DNA from: Dehalococcoidia bacterium
GTDB lineage: Bacteria; Chloroflexota; Dehalococcoidia; UBA2979
Direction of reading: 5' to 3'
DNA length: 5,898 bases
Assembly: GCA_018700215.1 (NCBI GenBank)
Contig: JABIST010000362.1
Span: 1-5,898 of the forward strand
The notes beneath the pieces are model-generated. The model worked only from the letters and a program-made list of their open reading frames with translations, had not been told where the DNA came from and made no database searches. Numbering within the stretch: the first letter of the stretch is position 1; each line of letters starts with the position of its first letter. The translations under genes and the position numbers were made by a program. Shown here in pieces: positions 1-5,277 of this stretch.

Positions 1-510
1 CCAGAGCAGGACGACGACGATGGAGCTGACCATCAGCAGGTTGGTGAAGATGGTGATGACGCCGACGGTGATCGCCTGATCGATGGTGGCGATGTCGTTG
101 GTCACGCGCGTGACGAGGCGGCCGACCGGGTTGCGGTCGAAGTAGGAGATGGACATGCGCTGGAGGTGGGTGAAGAGCTGGAGGCGCATGTCCATGACGA
201 CGCGCTGTCCGACGAAGGCCATGAGCGCGTCCTGCGCGTAGCGGAAGACGAAGCCGACGAGCAGGTGCGCGAAGAAGAGCATCAGCAGGAAATCGAGCTG
301 GTCCGTTTGGCCGACGAGGATCTGCTCGTCGATGGCATAGCGGACGATCAGCGGACCGACGAGCGTCATGAGCGAGCCGATGACCATCAGCACCGAGGTG
401 ACGACGATCAGCTTGCGATAGGGGCGGAGGTAGGTGAGGAGACGGCCGGCGATCTGCCGGTCGTAGACATTGCCGATGGCGGCTTCGTCCTCCTGGAAAA
501 AGTCGTTCAT
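1..510 (-). CDS. ABC exporter half-transporter, second subunit (N-terminal part, cut by window edge)
   Basis: This is the start of a membrane-embedded ABC exporter subunit. 170 codons run open to the left edge, so the nucleotide-binding domain is not visible. The start is the ATG at 510-508, with GGAG at 521-518 seven bases upstream. It shares an ATGA overlap with the stop of the preceding gene (509-507), which implies translational coupling. Visible parts are a cytoplasmic N-terminus, hydrophobic segments at about residues 33-55, 73-90 and 153-170, and between the last two the ABC exporter type I cytoplasmic-loop signature (YFDRNPVGRLVTRVTND, residues 123-139). From the context I infer that it is the partner of the 507-2357 product. 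Since that partner has a degenerate Walker B, this subunit would be expected to carry the consensus catalytic glutamate, which lies outside the window. The transported substrate is unknown; drugs or lipids are usual for the family. Confidence 0.9.
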   Translation of the reverse strand, partial: MNDFFQEDEAAIGNVYDRQIAGRLLTYLRPYRKLIVVTSVLMVIGSLMTLVGPLIVRYAIDEQILVGQTDQLDFLLMLFFAHLLVGFVFRYAQDALMAFVGQRVVMDMRLQLFTHLQRMSISYFDRNPVGRLVTRVTNDIATIDQAITVGVITIFTNLLMVSSIVVVLLW

Positions 511-2357
511 TCGCGGACTCCAAGTTCTGGGGCGATGTCTTGCGGGTCGATACCGGCCTCCTCGGCCAGCTCGACGCGCTGCTGATGGCGGTAGACGCGG
601 GCGTAGACGCCGTTGAGCGCGAGCAGCTCGCTGTGCGTGCCGTCCTCGACGATGCTGCCGCCATCGAGGACGAGGACGCGGTCGGCGGAGGCGAGCGCGG
701 AGGTGCGGTGGGCGATCATGATCGTCGTGCGGTTCCGCATGTAGCCGCGCAGGCCCTCGAGAATCTCTTCCTCGGTGTGGGTATCGACGTGGGAGAGGGC
801 ATCGTCGAGCACGAGAATGGGAAGGTCCGCAACGAGGGCGCGGGCGAGCGTGGCGCGCTGGCGCTGGCCGCCGGAGAGGGAGATGCCCCGTTCGCCGATG
901 ACCGTATCGAGGCCGGCGGCGAGCTGCTCGAGGTCGTTGGAGAGTTTGGAGATCTCGACGGCGAGGGCGATTTCGTCGTCAGAGGCATCGACGCGGCCGA
1001 AGGCGACGTTCTCGCGGAGCGACTCGGAGAAGAGCATCGCCTCCTGGGGGACGAAGCCGATGGCGGCGCGCAGCTCGGCGAGCGGCCATTCACGCACGTC
1101 GATGCCATCGACGAGCACGGCGCCTTCCTGTGGGTCGAGGAGGCGGGCGAGGGCATCGATCAGCGTGGTCTTGCCGCTGCCGGTCTCGCCGACGAGGGCG
1201 ACGGTGGAGCCCGCCTCGATGTGGAGGTTGAGGTGGTCGATGACCGGTGGGACGTCCGGCGAGTGGCGGATGGTGACATCGCGGAACTCGATGTCGCCGC
1301 GGATGGTGCTGGGCGCGCGGGGGTCCACGGGGTCATCGATGGCGGGCAGCTCCTCAAGGATGGCGGAGATGCGGCCCATGGAGGCGGAGCCCTGCTGCCA
1401 GCTAGCGACGATCCAGCCGAGCCCGGCGAGCTGGCTGGTGAGCAGCGCGAGAATGACGTTGAACTGGACGAACTGGCCGATGGTGATATTGCCGTCGATC
1501 ACATCGTGGCCGCCGTACCAGAGCACGAGGGCGGTGCCGATGCCGGTGGCGAAGATCATGACCGGGAAGAAGCCGGCGGCGTAGTAGGCGAAGCCCATGG
1601 AGCGCCGCATCATCTCGTTGTTTTCGCCGGAGAAGGTTCGAACCTCGGCCTGCTCCTGAGCGTAGGCCTTGATGGAGCGGATGCCGCTGATGTTCTCCTG
1701 GACGCGGTTGGTGAGCACGCCGAACTGCTCCTGCACCTCCATGAACCGTCGCTCCATGCCGGTCTCGAGGAAGATGATCAGGCCGGAGATGAACGGCAGG
1801 TAGGCGATGGCAATCAGCGTCAGCCTGACATCGATGGTCAGCAGCAAGGCGATTCCGGCGGTGGTCATGACCAGCGTGCGCCAGAGCTCGTTGAAGGTGG
1901 GGCCGAGGAAGTCGCGGACCCACTGCAGATCATTCGTCGCGCGGGCCATCAGGTCGCCAGTGCGTGAGCGGAGGAAGAAGCCGCGGTCCAGGCGCATGAA
2001 CTGCCAGAGCAGGTCGCCGCGCATCTGGTATTCGATCTGACGTGCGGAGCTGGAGACGTACCAGCGGCCGACGAAGCGGATGCCGCTCTCGACGACGGCG
2101 AGGCCGATGAGAATGGCGCCGAAGCGGAGCAGGGCGCGCTCGGTGGTGCCCTGGTCGAGTGCATCGATCGCGTCGCGGATGATGATTGGGGGAAGCAGCG
2201 AGACGAAGGCGGCGACGGTGAGCAGCGCCAGTCCGAAGACGTAGCGACCCCAATACCGGCGCAGGTAGCGCCAGAGATGGTTTTGCTTGATGCGCTGCCA
2301 GCGGGTGCGCTCGCTGGACGTAGGGACAGCAATCGACTGGGCCATGTTCGGCCACAT
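507..2357 (-). CDS. ABC exporter half-transporter with degenerate Walker B, first subunit of a heterodimer
   Basis: A full half-transporter of 616 aa (TMD followed by NBD), the usual length for a type IV exporter. Hydrophobic helices lie at about residues 39-60, 78-96, 158-175, 179-197, 256-282 and 293-318. The NBD has Walker A GETGSGKTT (390-398), Q-loop Gln438, signature LSGGQ (494-498), Walker B ILVLDD (514-519), a D-loop reading SHVD (522-525) and H-loop His550. Residue 519 (codon 803-801) is Asp where an active ABC ATPase has Glu, the hallmark of the degenerate protomer in heterodimeric exporters such as TM287/288 and BmrCD. The signature motif is intact, as expected if it completes the partner's active site. 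The start is ambiguous. ATG at 2357 directly abuts GAGG (2361-2358); ATG at 2345 lies 12 bases from it and would give 612 aa. Both have poor spacing. An in-frame stop at 2411-2409 limits any extension. The substrate cannot be inferred. Confidence 0.93.
   Translation of the reverse strand: MWPNMAQSIAVPTSSERTRWQRIKQNHLWRYLRRYWGRYVFGLALLTVAAFVSLLPPIIIRDAIDALDQGTTERALLRFGAILIGLAVVESGIRFVGRWYVSSSARQIEYQMRGDLLWQFMRLDRGFFLRSRTGDLMARATNDLQWVRDFLGPTFNELWRTLVMTTAGIALLLTIDVRLTLIAIAYLPFISGLIIFLETGMERRFMEVQEQFGVLTNRVQENISGIRSIKAYAQEQAEVRTFSGENNEMMRRSMGFAYYAAGFFPVMIFATGIGTALVLWYGGHDVIDGNITIGQFVQFNVILALLTSQLAGLGWIVASWQQGSASMGRISAILEELPAIDDPVDPRAPSTIRGDIEFRDVTIRHSPDVPPVIDHLNLHIEAGSTVALVGETGSGKTTLIDALARLLDPQEGAVLVDGIDVREWPLAELRAAIGFVPQEAMLFSESLRENVAFGRVDASDDEIALAVEISKLSNDLEQLAAGLDTVIGERGISLSGGQRQRATLARALVADLPILVLDDALSHVDTHTEEEILEGLRGYMRNRTTIMIAHRTSALASADRVLVLDGGSIVEDGTHSELLALNGVYARVYRHQQRVELAEEAGIDPQDIAPELGVRE
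518..521 (-). promoter_or_regulatory. Ribosome binding site of the second ABC subunit
   Basis: GGAG lies inside the last codons of the upstream ABC gene, seven bases before the overlapping ATG at 510. It fixes the start of the downstream subunit and suggests balanced, coupled production of the two halves. Confidence 0.7.
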
Positions 2358-2458
2358 CCTCGATGTTTGGGCAGACCTCGAACCGACGCGATGCGTTGGC
2401 GTAGTGGCCTACGGCGTGGGTCCGACGCGCACAGATCTGGCGCGATGGACCTTGAGTT

Positions 2459-2485
2459 CCGGGACAGGGAAGAGGTGCGTCCCGG
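2459..2485 (-). promoter_or_regulatory. Leader hairpin 3, mutually exclusive with hairpin 2
   Basis: Perfect 7-bp arms CCGGGAC (2459-2465) and GTCCCGG (2479-2485) enclose a 13-base loop. Positions 2481-2485 are also used by hairpin 2, giving a two-state switch. No T-tract follows. Confidence 0.42.
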
Positions 2486-2499
2486 GGGCGGACCCCGGG
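2481..2499 (-). promoter_or_regulatory. Leader hairpin 2 (possible antiterminator or terminator stem)
   Basis: Perfect 7-bp all-GC arms CCCGGGG (2481-2487) and CCCCGGG (2493-2499) with a 5-base loop form a very stable stem. It lies 14 bases past the leader stop. No T-tract follows on the minus strand, so it is not a standard intrinsic terminator. Its arm at 2481-2487 is shared with hairpin 3, so the two cannot form together. Confidence 0.5.
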
Positions 2500-2502
2500 C
2501 GG

Positions 2503-2531
2503 CTCGCCGGCTCTAGGAAGTGAGCGGCGAG
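2503..2531 (-). promoter_or_regulatory. Leader hairpin 1, spanning the end of the leader ORF
   Basis: Perfect 7-bp arms CTCGCCG and CGGCGAG (plus-strand 2503-2509 and 2525-2531) enclose a 15-base loop holding the leader stop codon. A ribosome that reaches the stop would melt this stem, whereas one stalled early would leave it intact. This is the expected geometry of a translation-sensitive leader. Confidence 0.45.
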
Positions 2532-2569
2532 GTCACGCGCGGGGGCAGCATCGTGTTAATTGTCAGCAT
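2513..2569 (-). CDS. 18-aa leader peptide ORF upstream of the ABC exporter genes
   Basis: A short ORF encodes MLTINTMLPPRVTSPLTS, ending in TAG at 2515-2513. Its ribosome site is the best in the window: GAGGAGG at 2581-2575, five bases before the ATG. The two ABC genes behind it have weaker or merely adequate sites. It lies about 27 bases after the start point predicted from the candidate promoter, and 155-167 bases before the ABC start. Its last codons form one arm of a hairpin, and two mutually exclusive hairpins follow. There is no run of one amino acid as in biosynthetic attenuators, but the peptide contains a Pro-Pro-Arg stretch at residues 9-11, a type of sequence that can slow ribosomes. 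By analogy with BmrB upstream of bmrCD or erm leader peptides, I infer a sensor of ribosome stalling rather than a functional protein. Coding is supported only by the ribosome site and the context. Confidence 0.55.
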   Translation of the reverse strand: MLTINTMLPPRVTSPLTS

Positions 2570-2574
2570 GTGAG

Positions 2575-2581
2575 CCTCCTC
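2575..2581 (-). promoter_or_regulatory. Strong Shine-Dalgarno of the leader peptide
   Basis: GAGGAGG on the minus strand, five bases before the ATG at 2569. It is a seven-base match to the anti-Shine-Dalgarno and the main evidence that the tiny ORF is translated. Confidence 0.65.
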
Positions 2582-2602
2582 GTGCGCGTGTAGACGATGT
2601 TT

Positions 2603-2634
2603 GTAATAGGAACGCAGACCCCGACTGTTGTCAA
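2603..2634 (-). promoter_or_regulatory. Candidate sigma-70-type promoter for the leader and ABC exporter genes
   Basis: The minus strand has a perfect TTGACA at 2634-2629 and TATTAC (4 of 6 matches to TATAAT) at 2608-2603. The site sits in a locally AT-richer stretch just after the typA stop and just before the leader ORF. The 20-base spacer is longer than the usual 16-18, which weakens the call or suggests a promoter helped by an activator. The transcript would start near 2596. Confidence 0.4.
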
Positions 2635-2645
2635 ACCAGAGCCGA

Positions 2646-2658
2646 CCTTCGACGAAGG
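2646..2658 (-). terminator. Weak stem-loop directly after typA
   Basis: CCTTC-GAC-GAAGG is a perfect 5-bp inverted repeat with a 3-base loop abutting the typA stop codon. No T-tract follows, and the ABC promoter begins within 15 bases. It could be a weak terminator, a 3'-end stabiliser or chance. Confidence 0.2.
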
Positions 2659-4533
2659 CTACTCGAGGTGAGCGCGCTTCGAGGTGGCTCGTGCGCGCTT
2701 GCTCTGATCGAGGATCACCTTGCGCGGTCGGATGGACAGCGGGGTGACCTCGAGGCACTCGTCCTCGCGGAGGAGTTCGAGGGCGAGTTCGAGCGAGAGC
2801 GTGCGCGGGGGGACGAGCTTCTCTGTCTGGTCGGAGGCGGCCGCTCGCATGTTGGTGAGCTTCTTCTCCTTGGTCGGGTTGACGTCCATGTCACCGGCAC
2901 GGGAGTTCTCGCCGACGATCATGCCCTCGTAGACCTCGACGCCAGCGCCGATGAAGAGGACGCCGCGCTCCTGGAGGCTCATGAGCGCGAAGGCTCTGGT
3001 ATCGCCTCGGCGGTCGGCGACGAGGCTGCCGGTGGGGCGGCTCTTCAGTTCGCCGTGCCATGGCTCGTAGCCGTGGAAGACGTGGTGGGCGAGGCCGGTG
3101 CCGCGGGTCTCTGTGAGGAACTCCGTGTGGAAGCCGATCAAGCCGCGTGAGGGAACGATGTAGTCGACACGGATGCGGCCGGTGCCGTGGTTCACGGTCT
3201 GCTGCATCTTGCCTTTGCGGAGCGCAAGGAGCTGGGTGACGACGCCGAGGTAGTCCTCCGGGACGTCGACCGTGAGCGCCTCAACGGGCTCGTGGATCTT
3301 GCCGTCGACCTCGCGGGTGACGACCTGGGGGCGTCCGACGGTCAGCTCGAAGCCTTCGCGGCGGAGGGTTTCGACGAGGATGGCGAGCTGGAGTTCACCG
3401 CGGCCCTGGACGAGCCAGGCGTCGGGGCGCTCGGAGTCGTCGACGCGGAGCGAGACGTTACCGATCAGCTCGGAATCGAGGCGGTTCTTGAGCATGCGAC
3501 CGGTGAGGAGGTTGCCCTCGCGGCCCGAGAGTGGGGAGGTATTGATGCCGAGCAGCATCGAGAGACTGGGCTCATCGACGGTGATGACGGGCAACGGGCG
3601 CGGGTCGTCAATGTCGGCGAGGGTGTCGCCGATGGTGATCTCCGCGATGCCGGCGATAGCGACGATTTCGCCGGGGCCGGCCTCGTCAGCTTCGACACGT
3701 TCGAGCGCTTCGGTGACGTAGAGCTGGCTGAGGGTGGCGCGCTCGATGGTGCCATCGTGGCGGCACCAGGCGACCTGCTGGCCGCGACGGATGGTGCCGT
3801 TGACCACGCGGCAGAGCGCGAGGCGACCGAGGTACGGGGAGGCATCGAGGTTAGTGACGAGGGCCTGGAGCGGGTGGTCTGGCAGGTGCGTTGGCGGGGG
3901 GACGTGCGTGAGCAGCAGGTCTCTGAGGGGACCGAGGTCCGTGCCGGGCACTTCTGGATCGAGCGAGGCCTGACCGGCTTTGGCGTTGCAGTAGACGATG
4001 GGGAAGTCGATCTGGGCCTCGTTGGCATCGAGGTCGAGGAACAGTTCGTAGACCTCGTCGACGACTTCGGAGATGCGGGCGTCGGCGCGGTCGACCTTGT
4101 TGATGACGAGGATGACGGGGAGCTGGCGTTCGAGGGCTTTGCGGAGGACGAAGCGGGTCTGCGGGAGGGGACCCTCGGAAGCGTCTACGAGGAGGAGGAC
4201 GCCATCGACCATGGTGAGGCCGCGCTCGACCTCGCCACCGAAGTCGGCGTGGCCGGGGGTGTCGATGATGTTGATCTTCACATCGCCGAGGCGGACCGCC
4301 GTGTTCTTGGCGAGGATGGTGATGCCTTTTTCGCGCTCAAGATCGTTCGAGTCCATGACTCGGTCGACGACTTCGGCGCGGGCGTCTAGCTGGCCGGACT
4401 GCTGGAGCAGGGCGTCAACGAGGGTGGTCTTGCCATGGTCGACGTGGGCGATGATGGCGACGTTACGCAGGTCGTTGCGGACCGCGAACGCGCCGTCGGG
4501 CGCGAGCGTGGTCGCTGAAGAGGATGCTTCGAT
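2659..4533 (-). CDS. typA: Translational GTPase TypA/BipA with a non-canonical start
   Basis: TypA/BipA is a ribosome-binding GTPase related to EF-G and LepA that supports ribosome assembly and stress adaptation. Counted from 4533, the protein is 624 aa (E. coli BipA is 607). Visible motifs are G1 AHVDHGKTT (29-37), G2 Thr72 in GITIL, G3 DTPGH (91-95), G4 NKVD (145-148) and a G5-like NAK (183-185), where Ser is more usual. The C-terminal half keeps family segments such as SRGLIGF, FALMSLQERG, GAGVEVYEGMIVGE, KKLTNMRA and EVTPLSIRPRK. No ATG, GTG or TTG occurs in frame between the stop at 4587-4585 and the ATG at 4356. Starting at 4356 would delete G1, so the true start must lie upstream. AUC at 4533-4531, seven bases after GGAG (4544-4541), is the best candidate. 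CTG at 4470, near the E. coli N-terminus but without a ribosome site, is second. The family call is near certain; the start is not. Confidence 0.96.
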   Translation of the reverse strand: MEASSSATTLAPDGAFAVRNDLRNVAIIAHVDHGKTTLVDALLQQSGQLDARAEVVDRVMDSNDLEREKGITILAKNTAVRLGDVKINIIDTPGHADFGGEVERGLTMVDGVLLLVDASEGPLPQTRFVLRKALERQLPVILVINKVDRADARISEVVDEVYELFLDLDANEAQIDFPIVYCNAKAGQASLDPEVPGTDLGPLRDLLLTHVPPPTHLPDHPLQALVTNLDASPYLGRLALCRVVNGTIRRGQQVAWCRHDGTIERATLSQLYVTEALERVEADEAGPGEIVAIAGIAEITIGDTLADIDDPRPLPVITVDEPSLSMLLGINTSPLSGREGNLLTGRMLKNRLDSELIGNVSLRVDDSERPDAWLVQGRGELQLAILVETLRREGFELTVGRPQVVTREVDGKIHEPVEALTVDVPEDYLGVVTQLLALRKGKMQQTVNHGTGRIRVDYIVPSRGLIGFHTEFLTETRGTGLAHHVFHGYEPWHGELKSRPTGSLVADRRGDTRAFALMSLQERGVLFIGAGVEVYEGMIVGENSRAGDMDVNPTKEKKLTNMRAAASDQTEKLVPPRTLSLELALELLREDECLEVTPLSIRPRKVILDQSKRARATSKRAHLE

Positions 4534-4540
4534 GAGAGGG

Positions 4541-4544
4541 CTCC
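4541..4544 (-). promoter_or_regulatory. Ribosome binding site pointing to an AUC start for typA
   Basis: GGAG on the minus strand is followed by seven bases and then the in-frame AUC at 4533. This spacing selects 4533 over the other non-standard options: AUC at 4554 and CUG at 4470 have no comparable site. Confidence 0.5.
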
Positions 4545-4659
4545 GAGTCGGGATCTGGGGAGTGGAGGGCGGTGTGCCCTGTAACTAGTTGAACACGGGA
4601 ATGGGGCGGTCGGAAGCGGGGAGCGCCCTCGGGTGCTGTGGGTGTGGGTGCGGGGGTGG

Positions 4660-4673
4660 CATGTGGAAACATG
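4660..4673. promoter_or_regulatory. Small inverted repeat, possible operator
   Basis: CATGT-GGAA-ACATG is a perfect 5-bp inverted repeat with a 4-base spacer in the divergent region. It could bind a dimeric regulator, but it is short and a single copy, so chance is possible. Confidence 0.25.
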
Positions 4674-4731
4674 TTGAGGCGGGCTGTGCGCGAACTGGAG
4701 GCCCGAGTGGCGGTGTTTTCGGTGTGGCAGA

Positions 4732-4751
4732 GGTTGTGATCGGTTGTGATC
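4732..4751 (+). repeat. Perfect 10-bp tandem repeat with degenerate downstream copies
   Basis: GGTTGTGATC occurs twice back to back (4732-4741 and 4742-4751). Related GGTTG cores follow at 4753 and 4764. The cores start at 4732, 4742, 4753 and 4764, about one helical turn apart, directly upstream of the candidate promoter. They could be iterated protein-binding sites. Confidence 0.6.
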
Positions 4752-4765
4752 TGGTTGAGGCGTGG

Positions 4766-4794
4766 TTGTGGCGAATTGGCAAGATTTTTACAGA
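4766..4794 (+). promoter_or_regulatory. Weak candidate promoter for the small-protein/cDPGS operon
   Basis: TTGTGG (4766-4771) and TACAGA (4789-4794) are separated by 17 bases in the only AT-rich island of the region. The -10 match is poor. If real, the leader before the gene at 4996 would be about 195 bases long. Confidence 0.25.
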
Positions 4795-4995
4795 TTTAGG
4801 TGGGTACTGGGGATCCAGGTTCGGTCTGTTCTGGTCTCGATCGTGGGCTTCGAAGGTCACTCGGGGCGGGGGCGTACGCCTCTCGCGAAGGTGGAGCGGT
4901 GGGGTTCGAATCAGGGGTGGGTGGAGTGTTCGGCAGGTAGACGGGAGAGAGCGATGGTTGGAACGACGAGTAGGGGCAGTGTGCTGAGGGAGTCG

Positions 4996-5226
4996 ATGAG
5001 CGGCCCTGGCATGGACGATACGAATTACGATCTGGTGCACGCGCTGGGGGTGCGTGCGGCGGCTGCTTGGCACGAGCAGAGCTACGAAGGCGAGTCGGCG
5101 TGTGCTGACTGCGTGGAGGTGTTCGAGCGGCTGCGGGAGCTGGACCAGGAGGCGACGGGGTTGCTGACGGCGGAGCTGGAGCGGCACGTGCGGCAGAACA
5201 AGTTCCCGATTGATCTGACCGACTGA
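4996..5226 (+). CDS. Small unrecognised protein with a CxxC motif
   Basis: I do not recognise this 76-aa protein. It is acidic overall, with a predicted helical character, a CxxC motif in SACADCVEV (cysteines at about residues 36 and 39) and a charged second half rich in Glu, Arg and Leu that could form a helical hairpin. No signal peptide or membrane segment is visible. The start at 4996 has GAGGG five bases upstream. An in-frame ATG at 4954, also with a good site (GGGAG at 4943-4947), would give 90 aa, and ATG at 5011 would give 71 aa. The segment before MDDTNYDL looks low in complexity, which favours a late start. The gene lies 51 bases before the cDPGS-like gene on the same strand, so co-transcription is likely. 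The two cysteines alone do not show metal binding or redox activity. Confidence 0.6.
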   Translation: MSGPGMDDTNYDLVHALGVRAAAAWHEQSYEGESACADCVEVFERLRELDQEATGLLTAELERHVRQNKFPIDLTD

Positions 5227-5254
5227 GTCGGAGGCGACCTGACGGATTGAGTCG
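5215..5254 (+). repeat. Imperfect 24-base tandem duplication of the stop-codon region
   Basis: CTGACCGACTGAGTCG (5215-5230) recurs as CTGACGGATTGAGTCG (5239-5254), 14 of 16 bases matching, exactly 24 bases later. Both copies read Leu-Thr-Asp-stop in the same frame and differ only at synonymous third positions. A further 10-bp repeat, GGAGGCGACC, occurs at 5230-5239 and 5268-5277; the second copy includes the ribosome site of the next gene. Confidence 0.6.
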
Positions 5255-5277
5255 CGGCGGATGGACGGAGGCGACCG

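Larger units (their letters stand above)
4534..4995. other. Divergent intergenic region between typA and the small-protein/cDPGS genes
   Basis: These 462 bases hold no convincing gene. The plus strand is markedly G- and GT-rich (about 4630-4660), with one AT-rich island at about 4774-4800. The region carries an inverted repeat, a tandem repeat and a weak plus-strand promoter, listed separately. Frames that stay open here (such as plus-strand 4762-4995, and a minus-strand frame from the right-hand gene) are rich in Trp/Gly/Arg or Arg/Pro/His and look like composition artefacts. I found no clear minus-strand promoter for typA. Confidence 0.6.

Noticed and set aside
540..1967. Long plus-strand open frame of 475 codons antisense to the ABC gene
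   Set aside because: Highly acidic Asp/Glu/Gly/Ala-rich product with no domain, lying exactly opposite a well-conserved ABC transporter. It is a composition shadow.
2513..2758. 81-codon minus-strand frame containing the leader peptide
   Set aside because: The upstream part overlaps the end of typA and the promoter, and only the internal ATG at 2569 has a ribosome site.
2659..4356. TypA starting at the first ATG (565 aa)
   Set aside because: It would remove the GTP-binding P-loop, whose codons are intact and in frame just upstream.
3187..4389. 400-codon plus-strand open frame antisense to typA
   Set aside because: The product is rich in Asp, Glu, Val and Gly without any recognisable motif; the opposite strand encodes unmistakable TypA.
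4895..4920. GGTTCGAATC resembling a tRNA T-arm
   Set aside because: The flanking bases do not form a 5-bp T-stem, and no anticodon arm or acceptor stem could be found around it.
4762..4995. N-terminal extension of the small CxxC protein to 154 aa
   Set aside because: The extension is rich in Trp, Gly and Arg, overlaps the candidate promoter and has no good ribosome site. Starts at 4996 or 4954 have clear ones.
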